Position numbers and translations under genes: made by a program. This document shows positions 53,430 to 61,351 of a stretch of 64,000 nucleotides of DNA, in pieces (the first letter of the stretch is position 1; every line of letters starts with the position of its first letter). Under the pieces are notes generated by a model. It was not told the DNA's origin. It saw nothing but the letters and a program-made list of their open reading frames with translations, and did not search any database. Source of the DNA: Bacillota bacterium (lineage in GTDB: Bacteria; Bacillota; Clostridia; Acetivibrionales; DTU013); contig JAEWQC010000135.1 of NCBI GenBank assembly GCA_023399355.1, forward strand, positions 26,372-90,371, written 5' to 3'.

Positions 53430-55361
53430 TCACCTTCCTACCAGTCCCAGCTTGTTTACAATGGTTTCCATCATGCTGTCTATTACGTTAAGTGCTCTGG
53501 AAGCAGCATCATAGGCAAATTTATATTTCATCATATTTGTCATTTCCTCATCCATGGAAACGCCTGTTATGGATGTCCTATAGGCATCAGCCGACTGTAC
53601 GAGCTTGTTCTGGCTGTCAGCGATCCTCACGGCATCAGCGCCTGTATTACCCATGTGCAGAATGATCGCCTGATAATAATCATCAACGCTTAATGTCCCT
53701 GTAGTATCATCAATCATCGACTTATTCCTCAAGTTCGCTATTTCCAATGCATTGGCGTTATCGCCATCCTGGCCTGCTTTCGAAGCCGCAATATTGCTCA
53801 GATCCGATAAATTGGCGTTCAGCTTGATATTGCCCATTTCCATCGGCCGGCCGGAATTGATTGATACAAAGAAATCATCTCCTGGAGTCGGCGGGTCCTT
53901 CATCGTCATTCCGTTTTTATGAATATAGTTGATCTCCCGAAGCATTACGTTTATCATTGCGTTTAGTCGCTGCCTCATATCAGATACTATATTTAAAGAA
54001 TCTGATATGATGGATGAATTATCACTGACATCTTTATTGGTATCGGCAGCCATACTTTGTGCAAGTGCCGTTGAGGTCGCCGTGTTTGTAAAATCCGTCA
54101 GGCTGTAGGTGCTCCCGTCCAGTGCGCTGGTCAGTGTATTCCATGCGGCTGGCGTGTCAGTTATCACCGAAGCATCCATACCTTTATTGGCCAGTTCATT
54201 CTGCAGTGTTGTCAGATTAGCAGGCGTAAGGGTTCCATTGGTCAGCAGGACTGCATATTTGTTGGCATCCACCCTTAGTGCAGGTGACGTGTTGACCTCA
54301 GTGGCCATATCATTAACTGATGCAACAGTCCGCATTGTCACATTGCAATCTATTCCCATTTTCGAGAGTTCATCACGGTATGTATTCATTCTGGCAGTAG
54401 CATCAGTTGCAGTCATGGTAGATGTGTCCACATAAAACACAACATCCGCCTTGGTGTTCGGTGTACCGTTCTCATAGCTGCCAATGGCTCCCGAGACTTC
54501 ACCCCTGGACTCCATGAGGCCTTTTATGATTCCGCTCTTGAGATCCACTTCCGTATTGGTTCCAGCCAATTTGGCCACATAAAAGTTATCTCCGACATTT
54601 TTCTCCCCGGCATATAGTTCTGTACTCTTCCCTTTCTGAACGACAAAATATCCCCCCAGTGTTACATCCACCTGTCCATCCTGCATTTCATTGGTATCTA
54701 CCTTAACCAGCTTGGAAAGCCTGTCCAGCAGATTATTTCGCTGGTCACGGTAGTCATTGGCGGAGTCGCCGGATACCTCCGTCTTTAGAATCGTAACGTT
54801 AAGATTTGCAATCTGTTTTGTAATATCATTCACTTCATCTATTCGCACCTGGATTTCAGAATTCAAATCGTTTTGGAGCCTGTCAAGCTGATCGCCCATG
54901 TGATTGATCTGCGCTACAAGCGCTTCGCTGCGCTGCCTGACAAGTGCCCTGACCGTGAGGCTGTCAGGCTCCTTTGAGAGCTCTTGCCAGGAATCCCAGA
55001 ATTGGTTCAACACATTCTGAAGACCTGATTCCATTGGTTCAGCCGTGATTGCCTGTACATCCTGGATGGTTTTTTGCCTGGAATCCCAGTATCCAAGTGT
55101 TGTACTCTCCTGCCTGTAAATATTGTCAAGGAAGGAGTGCCTGATCTGCCGGATTTCCTGTATATCAGCACCAAGTCCCTGCTGAATGATACCTGTCCTT
55201 GTATAATAGGTCTCCACAGGACCATTTTTGATCATGGCCTGCTGCCTTACATAGCCTGGTGTATTCACATTTGCGATATTATGTCCGGTTACATAAAGTC
55301 CTCGTTCGTTGACGATAAGTCCCGACCGGGCAATTTCGTAACTGGCAAAACCAACGCCCAT
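53430..55361 (-). CDS. flgK: FlgK paralogue (copy 2) with an inserted domain
   Basis: 643 residues. FlgK ends are clear: FASYEIARSGLIVNERGLYV, NVNTPGYVRQQ and, at the C-terminus, TGVSMDEEMTNMMKYKFAYD. Relative to copy 1, about 150 residues are inserted at about 303-455, starting ADVVFYVDTSTMT and containing ELSKMGIDCNVTMRTV and YAVLLTNGTLTPANL. The inserted piece has alternating strands and helices, like a small Rossmann or vWA-type fold. AGGAGG precedes the ATG, and flgN lies 8 bases upstream. The insert would face outward at the hook-filament junction. Confidence 0.9.
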   Translation of the reverse strand: MGVGFASYEIARSGLIVNERGLYVTGHNIANVNTPGYVRQQAMIKNGPVETYYTRTGIIQQGLGADIQEIRQIRHSFLDNIYRQESTTLGYWDSRQKTIQDVQAITAEPMESGLQNVLNQFWDSWQELSKEPDSLTVRALVRQRSEALVAQINHMGDQLDRLQNDLNSEIQVRIDEVNDITKQIANLNVTILKTEVSGDSANDYRDQRNNLLDRLSKLVKVDTNEMQDGQVDVTLGGYFVVQKGKSTELYAGEKNVGDNFYVAKLAGTNTEVDLKSGIIKGLMESRGEVSGAIGSYENGTPNTKADVVFYVDTSTMTATDATARMNTYRDELSKMGIDCNVTMRTVASVNDMATEVNTSPALRVDANKYAVLLTNGTLTPANLTTLQNELANKGMDASVITDTPAAWNTLTSALDGSTYSLTDFTNTATSTALAQSMAADTNKDVSDNSSIISDSLNIVSDMRQRLNAMINVMLREINYIHKNGMTMKDPPTPGDDFFVSINSGRPMEMGNIKLNANLSDLSNIAASKAGQDGDNANALEIANLRNKSMIDDTTGTLSVDDYYQAIILHMGNTGADAVRIADSQNKLVQSADAYRTSITGVSMDEEMTNMMKYKFAYDAASRALNVIDSMMETIVNKLGLVGR

Positions 55362-55369
55362 ATGTCCTC

Positions 55370-55870
55370 CTATAGCTTCATATCGAAGAAATTCCTCTTC
55401 TTGGAATCGTTTGACTGGCCGGAGTACCCATAATTATTACCGGTAGCTCCGACGTTGGTCATAATATTGATGGAAAAATCTATATAGTCCAGAGAATTTC
55501 TAATCAACTTCGAATTTAAAACATTGGCCTCTCCAAGATCTTTTACAAGAGTAGGAAGCTTATTGTGGCAAGCTCTCAGTTTCTCTGCCTGCTCCTTGGG
55601 AAATAACTTTTCAAGCCCTGCCAATGTTACATCGGAAGCTTTCATTTTAAGCTCTACAGCAATTGTATCCACCAACTTTTCGCGATCCTCCTCCAGTTTA
55701 CCCAACTGAAGGATCATTGACTGTTCAAGCTTGGTAATGCCCTCAAGCTCAGTTACCTTTCCCTTGACAATTACATCCGTTTTATTTTTGGAAAGCTTCA
55801 AGATGCCTTCATACATGGCAGTCTCTTTATTCAATACATCAATAAGTCCTTCTATTAGTACGGTATCCAA
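55370..55870 (-). CDS. flgN: FlgN-family flagellar chaperone
   Basis: 166 residues from a TTG at 55870. It is a long helical protein with the FlgN pattern (LIDVLNKETAMYEGILKLSK, GITKLEQSMILQLGKLEED, VKDLGEANVLNSKLIRNSLD). The C-terminal tail is polar with Gly, Asn and Tyr. FlgN keeps FlgK and FlgL ready for export, and both FlgK genes follow at once. Confidence 0.88.
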   Translation of the reverse strand: MDTVLIEGLIDVLNKETAMYEGILKLSKNKTDVIVKGKVTELEGITKLEQSMILQLGKLEEDREKLVDTIAVELKMKASDVTLAGLEKLFPKEQAEKLRACHNKLPTLVKDLGEANVLNSKLIRNSLDYIDFSINIMTNVGATGNNYGYSGQSNDSKKRNFFDMKL

Positions 55871-55898
55871 AGCTTCACCACCCTCACAGGTATTGTTG

Positions 55899-55976
55899 AA
55901 AAATAACTTCCGCTAAATTCTACGGGAAACTGCACTAACCGCTCCATTCCCCGTAGAATAAGCGGAAATAATTTTT
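55899..55976. repeat. long imperfect inverted repeat between flgM and flgN
   Basis: Two arms of about 30 bases (left with CTTCCGCTAAATTCTACGGG, right with CCCGTAGAATAAGCGGAAAT) are nearly perfect reverse complements around an 18-base centre. It comes after the flgM terminator and before flgN, so it is transcribed only on read-through or from an internal promoter. It may be an mRNA-stabilising hairpin, a second terminator, or a small miniature element. Confidence 0.75.
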
Positions 55977-55994
55977 CATCCAAACCTTGTCTGG

Positions 55995-56022
55995 AAAAAA
56001 AGGAGAGTTGCGTCAACTCCCC
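55995..56022 (-). terminator. rho-independent terminator after flgM
   Basis: On the minus strand a stem of about 9 bp (GGGGAGTTG, ACG loop, CAACTCTCC) is followed by T7, nine bases after the flgM stop. It would partly separate flgM from flgN-flgK expression. Confidence 0.8.
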
Positions 56023-56030
56023 CAAGGTTG

Positions 56031-56318
56031 CTATGCTTTCTTGTCAAATACGGCATTTATTACTTTGTCCGCAACATCCTTGCCAGTCACATTGTAGCTG
56101 CCTGTTTCAAATTTCCCTGAAAGCTCATCCACCTTGCTCTGACGTATATCCGGTACATCCTTCAATGCCTTGTATACTGTCTGAAAGTCTTTTGCCTCAT
56201 TTGAGATTGACAAAACGTCTTTTTTAGATGCTGTTGCCTCCGTTTTACCAACTCTCACTGTACTCTTTTGTGTCCCGTAAATTCCGGATACTTTGGAGAA
56301 ATCACCTGGTATTCTCAT
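56031..56318 (-). CDS. flgM: anti-sigma factor FlgM
   Basis: 95 residues from the ATG at 56318; a GTG at 56327 is possible. The N-terminus RIPGDFSKVSGIYG is disordered, as in other clostridial FlgM. KKDVLSISNEAKDFQTVYKA and the C-terminal helices (VDELSGKFETGSYNVTGKDV, ADKVINAVF) form the sigma-binding part. FlgM holds SigD inactive until the hook is complete. A SigD-like promoter 80 bases upstream gives the usual feedback. Confidence 0.92.
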   Translation of the reverse strand: MRIPGDFSKVSGIYGTQKSTVRVGKTEATASKKDVLSISNEAKDFQTVYKALKDVPDIRQSKVDELSGKFETGSYNVTGKDVADKVINAVFDKKA

Positions 56319-56400
56319 ATAAACCACTCATCCTCTACAGATAATGCAAACACTCCTTGCACTTATCTTTCGTACACTTCCATTCACATGTTCAATTATA

Positions 56401-56427
56401 TTATCGGTATAACCTCCATTTTTATTA
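56401..56427 (-). promoter_or_regulatory. SigD-like promoter of flgM
   Basis: On the minus strand: TAAT, 16 bases, CCGATAA. The element is the same as the one before the wbpB-like operon. Confidence 0.65.
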
Positions 56428-56476
56428 ACCAATAAAAATACATATTAAATATTTATTAATAATTTTCTCCCGGACC

Positions 56477-56902
56477 TTACTTGCCTTCATCCTTATTCAG
56501 GTACCGCATGCCAATCGCTTTCCTGGATGCTTCGGAAATGCTGTCAATTTCGCTCTTCATCTGGCCTGCCACCGATTTGAACCCGGCTGCAAGATTCCTC
56601 TCGCAATCATCACAGAATCTGCCGCTTTTTATCGATTTGCCACAGTTCTCACATTCCAGAATCATATTTCCATCTTCACCGGTAATCTCAAGTCTGCCAT
56701 CCTTGAGGAATCTTTTTATTTTCTCCACACTGATGTCAAGCTCGGTTGATACCTGTGTGATGCTCGCCCCAGGATTCCTGTACAGGTAATCCTTAATGGT
56801 TTTGAAATCGTCTTCCTCGGATTGTTTACATACCGGACAAATCGGTGAACCAATGTAATTGAATATCTTGCCGCATTTTCTGCAATTCCTGACCTCTGGC
56901 AT
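56477..56902 (-). CDS. YvyF-like flagellar operon protein with zinc ribbons
   Basis: 141 residues. Two Cys-rich ribbons flank a winged-helix-like middle: NCRKCGKIF with CPVCK at the N-terminus, and CENCGKSIKSGRFCDDCE near 85-105. The middle (TIKDYLYRNPGASITQVSTE, LDISVEKIKRFLKDG) looks like an HTH. This is the layout of B. subtilis YvyF, encoded between comF and flgM, as here. GGGAGGGG precedes the ATG. A regulatory role is suggested by the fold but unproven. Confidence 0.88.
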   Translation of the reverse strand: MPEVRNCRKCGKIFNYIGSPICPVCKQSEEDDFKTIKDYLYRNPGASITQVSTELDISVEKIKRFLKDGRLEITGEDGNMILECENCGKSIKSGRFCDDCERNLAAGFKSVAGQMKSEIDSISEASRKAIGMRYLNKDEGK

Positions 56903-56917
56903 ATGAACCCCTCCCTG

Positions 56918-57598
56918 TTAATATTTTCTCCCGGTGGCGACCACCGCGGCAGTCACTTTGGTCGCACCTGCCTGTTTAAGCATCCTTCCGCATTCTTCCA
57001 ATGTCGATCCTGTTGTCAGTATATCGTCAACCAGTAGTATGGATTTCCCTTCGACCTTTTCCGGCATATGAACCAGAAAAGCTCCCTTAATGTTCTCCTG
57101 CCTGTTCTGCCTGTTCAAAAGGCTTTGTGAATTCGTGTACTTCTGGCGTTTCAGAAGACTTGAACCTTCCGGCAGCTGTAGTTCCCATGCAAGAGCTCTA
57201 GATAGCAAGTAAGCCTGATTATACCCCCTTGCGAATTCTTTCTGTCTGTGCAATGGAATGCTTATCACCATGTCAACCTGTTTTACATCCATTATTTTTT
57301 TCAGCTTGTAGGCAAGCAATCTTGCAAATGTCCTGTAATAACTCGGTTTATTGTAGAACTTAAACCTGATCAGTGAATCTTTTACCATGCCTGCGTATTG
57401 GAATACACTTACCACTCCGTCACACTGGCTATCCGTTTCATGCTCCAACACAGGCAGCAACATTTCCCCGGAAAATGGCAGCTTTGCATAGCAGGCACTG
57501 CATATATGAAGCGCGATATCATTTCCAAGCGGTTTTTTACAGAAAATGCATTTCGGCGGGTATATTATGTTGGCAATTTTCTCAAACAGCCCCACCAA
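56918..57598 (-). CDS. comFC: ComFC-family phosphoribosyltransferase-like protein
   Basis: 226 residues from a TTG at 57598 (AAAGGAG seven bases upstream). The N-terminal zinc site is CIFCKKPLGNDIALHICSAC. A phosphoribosyltransferase fold follows, with ISIPLHRQKEFARGYNQAYL and the PRPP loop ILLVDDILTTGSTLEECG. ComFC is needed for DNA uptake in competent bacteria and lies beside flagellar genes in many Firmicutes, including B. subtilis. Confidence 0.93.
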   Translation of the reverse strand: MVGLFEKIANIIYPPKCIFCKKPLGNDIALHICSACYAKLPFSGEMLLPVLEHETDSQCDGVVSVFQYAGMVKDSLIRFKFYNKPSYYRTFARLLAYKLKKIMDVKQVDMVISIPLHRQKEFARGYNQAYLLSRALAWELQLPEGSSLLKRQKYTNSQSLLNRQNRQENIKGAFLVHMPEKVEGKSILLVDDILTTGSTLEECGRMLKQAGATKVTAAVVATGRKY

Positions 57599-58063
57599 CC
57601 ATCAGCTCCTTTATCCGGCAAACTGCAGGCACATATTATATACATATATATAATTGAGAGTATTTTTCCTTATGTTCTGTTCCCTTTAGTAATATAGCCT
57701 CATTGCTCCAAAAGTTCATATTCAAATATTTGTACTTTTTGTTGGGATGAACTTTTATTCTGCATCGTCTAGTCGTTCATTCTGCCTGTTCCTTGTAGCT
57801 ATGGCTTATGAAAGAATGAACTTAATTCTTTGATGACTGAAAAAAATCTTATGCACTCTCAGAAAAAATTAAAGTACCACACTATATATCGTGCAATTCT
57901 AACTTCTATATAATAACTATATTTTACCTTTACACTACGCTAATGTCAAAGATAGCGACTGTTATGTGGCAAAGTAATAATCTGTGAAATAGGATGACAG
58001 CATGGTTATTTATTGGAGAATTTAGCATTATTAGTCATTTTTATATTTATATATAGAATTTGA
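57599..58063. other. A+T-rich gap upstream of comFC
   Basis: No coding sequence or RNA recognised. It contains TATA-rich stretches near 57650 that may hold the comFC promoter, and the lost 5' part of the GH51 gene must once have lain here or beyond. Confidence 0.5.
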
Positions 58064-58255
58064 GATGATTTTGCAGGCTACAAAGTGATTGAGCATATCG
58101 TTCTGGAGAATGAAGACAGGACAGCAGTCAATACATTGGAAAACCCCATGAATGTCGTACCGCACAAGGGTGGAAAGACAACCATTGAGGACGGAACAGC
58201 CAAATCGGTTCTGAATAAACTTTCCTGGAATGTAATCCGTTTTAATAAGAAATAA
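58064..58255 (+). pseudogene. C-terminal remnant of a GH51 alpha-L-arabinofuranosidase
   Basis: From the stop before 58064 the plus frame reads DDFAGYKVIEHIVLENEDR, AVNTLENPMNVVPHKGG and SVLNKLSWNVIRFNKK, then TAA. This is the conserved end of GH51 arabinofuranosidases (NP-NVVPH and LSWNVIR). The catalytic domain of about 430 residues upstream is absent. The piece is flanked by A+T-rich sequence. Confidence 0.8.
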
Positions 58256-58292
58256 AGTATAAGCACCCAGAAACAGTTAATAGTCTTCGAAC

Positions 58293-58337
58293 AATAACAA
58301 AAAGTACCATTCCTGAAGGATAGTACTTTTTGTTATT
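58293..58337. terminator. bidirectional terminator between GH51 remnant and GT39 gene
   Basis: A perfect 15-bp stem (AATAACAAAAAGTAC and its complement) with a 15-base loop that itself has a small TCCT/AGGA pairing. T-rich flanks exist on both strands. It ends the leftward GtrB-GtrA-GT39 operon. Confidence 0.85.
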
Positions 58338-58362
58338 ATCTGTTACACAAGCTTTGCATCAA

Positions 58363-60786
58363 TTATGATGACAAGCTATCGGTATAGGGCTTTAAGTCAT
58401 ATAGCTGCCCGGAGCCCATACCTCCAAACCCGTCACGATTCATTCCATCCTGCTTCGATACGTTACCGGCAGTCTGATTTCCCGTATCGCTTAAGGAATT
58501 ATCTATAGCCTGATTTCCCGTGCCGCCGGAAGCATCGTTCACAGTGCTCTTGTCAAATGAGGCGTCTGTGCTGCTGCCGCCGTACTCACTCGCCGAGACG
58601 GCTGTTCCGTTCTGTGCCACCCAGTTCATGATTTCGGTCAGAGAGCTTTCACTTCCGCTGCCGCCCCCGTTGCCGCCGCCTTTGTTTCCGCCTGTCATTA
58701 CATATCTTACTTCACCCTTTACAACCAGTTCTTTAAACTGGTCAAGCGTGATAGAATTATCACTTCCTAAAAATCCTCCTATTGCCATAACGGACTCACC
58801 GGTTTTAATGATGATATCTGCGGCATCGTTAGCCGAGGAAACAACAAGCAGATACTTTTGCGAAGAAGTTTTATTCGCCAGAAGGTAGTTCGTCAGGCTT
58901 GAATTGGAGCTGCCGGATTGGTTCCCTCCCATCTGCTGCTGCCCCTGTGCTCCGGATAGCAGTTCCAGCCCTGCCGCCGGAAATGAACTTCCTACGCCTG
59001 TGAACAATGCGGCTGCCGAACCTGTAAGCGGAGTGACCAGCATTCCCGTCAAAGCCAGCCCTGCCATGATTTTTCTGAAGCGTATGGCACCTTTACCCGG
59101 ATAATTTACTCCTTTCCTGATCAAATTCATTATTGCAAGAACGATTGAAGACCCGAAACAAAGGATGACAAGTACCGCCATCAACACTTTAACAATATTG
59201 GAGGTTGTCATAAAGTAATAGAGCATCAATAACTGCATCGCGCCATTTACCAGTAAGGATACCGGCAGGAACCATGATTTCCACCCGCCTTCCTTATACA
59301 GCTTCCACATTGAAACTGTTCCGATACCGGCCAGTGCTGCAACCGGCGGTGCAAGCATGGTCAAATAGTAAGAGTGGAAGGTTCCTGTATTATAGCTGAA
59401 ATAGACAAACACGGGCAGGAACCACATGAACCACAAAGCCAGGGATTGCTTTCTTTTGCTGTCCAGCTTGAAGTTCAATTTCTCCTTGATTGCGGCAGCG
59501 ATAAAACCAAATAACGCAAGGAGGATAAACCATACTATCTGATCGGACAAGATGTTTTTGGAAAATAATCTTGTTATGCCGGATTTGACCTGAGCGCCGA
59601 AAGAGCCCTGCAATCCGGAAGCTCCTCCGCCCGGACCGCCCTGCATATTTCCGCCCTGACCGTCCCGCATTCCGCCGTCCGGACCGCCTTGCATATTTCC
59701 GTCCGGACCGCCCTGCATTCCGCCGTCCGGACCGCCTTGCATATTTCCGTCCGGACCGCCCTGCATATTTCCGCCGGCACTTTGACCATCCGCACCGGAT
59801 GAAGAGCTTTCCACGGAACTCTGATCAGACCCCTTTTGTGTTGCCCCTGAAGTTGAATCCGTATTCGTATCCTTATTAGTAGAACTGCCGTCCTGTTGCG
59901 GAGCTTGCCGGTTTCCTCCGTCATTTCCCCAATCCATTCCTCCGTCAATTCCTCCGGGCATTCCTCCTCCCATTCCTCCGCCCTTACCCTGAGTACTGCT
60001 TAAGCTAAGCCTTTCCGCTCCGTTATGGCCCAATATCAGTTCCATAACGGTATTATTGGTACTGCTGTCCACATAGGGCCTGCCGCTTGCAGGTACCACG
60101 TCCACAATCAGCGCCCAGGAAAGGGATACGGTCACCAGTACGAGAGTAGCTGCAATGAGGTGAACGATTCTCTTTTTGAATGGAACGGCTGTTGCGAAAA
60201 GATAGGTGACATATAAAGCCGGAAGCACCATATATGCCTGAAGCATTTTTATATTAAAGCCTAATCCGACCAGGATCATGCTTAGCACAAGATATCTGAA
60301 TTTCCCTTTTTCCGCTGCGGCCGACAGAGCCCGGCAGGCCAACAGCAATGCAAGAACAAGAACGTTGTCCACGGTATTGTTTCTGCTTGCAGCTACAAAA
60401 ACAGGGGTTACCGCCAGAAACAGTGCTGACAGGAGCCCTGCCGCTTTTCCAAAGGATCTCTTCACTATTTTGTATATCACTACTACTGAAATCACTCCCG
60501 CCAATGCCTGCGGCAGAATGATGCTCCAACCACTGAAACCGGCAATTTTCGCCGAAATCGCCTGCAGCCAGTAGCCCAGCGGCGGCTTGTCGATCGTTAC
60601 AAAGCCCGATGGGTCAAAGGACACGAAGAAAAAGTTTTTCAGGCTCATGGTCATACTTTTTACAGCCGCCGCGTAATACGCATTACCGGTTCCTTCTATC
60701 CCCAAATTGCCAAGATTCAATATTGCTGATAGGATTGTAATCAAAATAAGCGCTATATTCTCTTTTACAAGTTTTAGTCTTTTCAT
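58363..60786 (-). CDS. GT39 (PMT/ArnT-type) membrane mannosyltransferase-like protein
   Basis: 807 residues from the ATG at 60786 with GAGGAG five bases upstream. About 12 membrane helices occupy residues 1-270 and 370-560. The first outer loop has the family acidic site and SFDPSGFVTIDKPPLGYWLQ. Between the membrane blocks (about 270-400) is a Gly/Met/Asp/Ser-rich loop with an 8-residue repeat. The C-terminal 220 residues form an extracellular domain (QKYLLVVSSANDAADIII, MAIGGFLGSDNSITLDQF) seen in Firmicutes YkcA/YkcB-type proteins. It transfers sugar from a polyprenyl-phosphate donor to an outside acceptor. GtrA- and GtrB-like genes upstream probably supply and flip that donor. Confidence 0.88.
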   Translation of the reverse strand: MKRLKLVKENIALILITILSAILNLGNLGIEGTGNAYYAAAVKSMTMSLKNFFFVSFDPSGFVTIDKPPLGYWLQAISAKIAGFSGWSIILPQALAGVISVVVIYKIVKRSFGKAAGLLSALFLAVTPVFVAASRNNTVDNVLVLALLLACRALSAAAEKGKFRYLVLSMILVGLGFNIKMLQAYMVLPALYVTYLFATAVPFKKRIVHLIAATLVLVTVSLSWALIVDVVPASGRPYVDSSTNNTVMELILGHNGAERLSLSSTQGKGGGMGGGMPGGIDGGMDWGNDGGNRQAPQQDGSSTNKDTNTDSTSGATQKGSDQSSVESSSSGADGQSAGGNMQGGPDGNMQGGPDGGMQGGPDGNMQGGPDGGMRDGQGGNMQGGPGGGASGLQGSFGAQVKSGITRLFSKNILSDQIVWFILLALFGFIAAAIKEKLNFKLDSKRKQSLALWFMWFLPVFVYFSYNTGTFHSYYLTMLAPPVAALAGIGTVSMWKLYKEGGWKSWFLPVSLLVNGAMQLLMLYYFMTTSNIVKVLMAVLVILCFGSSIVLAIMNLIRKGVNYPGKGAIRFRKIMAGLALTGMLVTPLTGSAAALFTGVGSSFPAAGLELLSGAQGQQQMGGNQSGSSNSSLTNYLLANKTSSQKYLLVVSSANDAADIIIKTGESVMAIGGFLGSDNSITLDQFKELVVKGEVRYVMTGGNKGGGNGGGSGSESSLTEIMNWVAQNGTAVSASEYGGSSTDASFDKSTVNDASGGTGNQAIDNSLSDTGNQTAGNVSKQDGMNRDGFGGMGSGQLYDLKPYTDSLSS
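59622..59776. repeat. 24-base coding repeats in the GT39 gene
   Basis: About six tandem units encode an 8-residue motif, NMQGGPDG or GMQGGPDG. The units are nearly identical in DNA, so the number is likely to vary. The loop they encode is predicted to lie outside the membrane. Confidence 0.85.
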
Positions 60787-60827
60787 AGTAACTCCTCTTC
60801 CAGATATCTTCACAATATATCTCAAGA

Positions 60828-61331
60828 TCATGCAGTGACGGATTTCCGTGGTGAGAACACCCATAATTTGTATGACAGAAAGTTAATGATTTGGGAAATC
60901 AATATCACCAGTATCTTTGATAAAAAAACATTCACATTTACATAACGGACCAATAGATCCATACCTATTACTGATGCCGAAAGCGAAATCACATTGATGA
61001 CTACGAATTGAACAAATTCATATGCCGTCTTTTTTTCTGTCCTCTTTTCCGGCTTACTTTCTGTCCTCTTTTCCAGCTTTTTTCCTATCTTTTTATCGGG
61101 CTTGTTGTTATCCCCGAACGTCCATTTTTTGTTAAAGACAAAGCTGTTGAGTATTCCTGCGCTGTAACCCAATATCTGGCTGGGGATGTAGCCCAATCCC
61201 AATACCGAAAAAAGCATTGTAAACGCCAGAAAGTCGATGATGGTATTTGAAACGCCTACAATTGAAAAGCGGATCATATGCTTGATTCTGCCATGAAAAA
61301 TACAATTAAATACCTTGACTGCCAAACTCAT
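60828..61331 (-). CDS. GtrA-family membrane protein
   Basis: 167 residues from the ATG at 61331 (GGAGG ten bases upstream). Four membrane helices are typical of GtrA: RFSIVGVSNTIIDFLAFTML, GYSAGILNSFVFNKKWTFG, FVVINVISLSASVIG, and LVILISQIINFLSYKLWVF. The loop between helices 2 and 3 is extended by a Lys/Glu-rich stretch with KKLEKRTE-like repeats. GtrA is thought to flip or hold polyprenyl-phosphate sugars made by GtrB. It lies between the GtrB-like and GT39 genes. Confidence 0.88.
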   Translation of the reverse strand: MSLAVKVFNCIFHGRIKHMIRFSIVGVSNTIIDFLAFTMLFSVLGLGYIPSQILGYSAGILNSFVFNKKWTFGDNNKPDKKIGKKLEKRTESKPEKRTEKKTAYEFVQFVVINVISLSASVIGMDLLVRYVNVNVFLSKILVILISQIINFLSYKLWVFSPRKSVTA

Positions 61332-61351
61332 AATATCCACGCCTCCATGCA

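Noticed and set aside
57599..58063. Insertion sequence or RNA gene in the gap before comFC
   Set aside because: No transposase fragment, terminal repeats or stable RNA fold was evident. Only A+T-rich sequence was seen.
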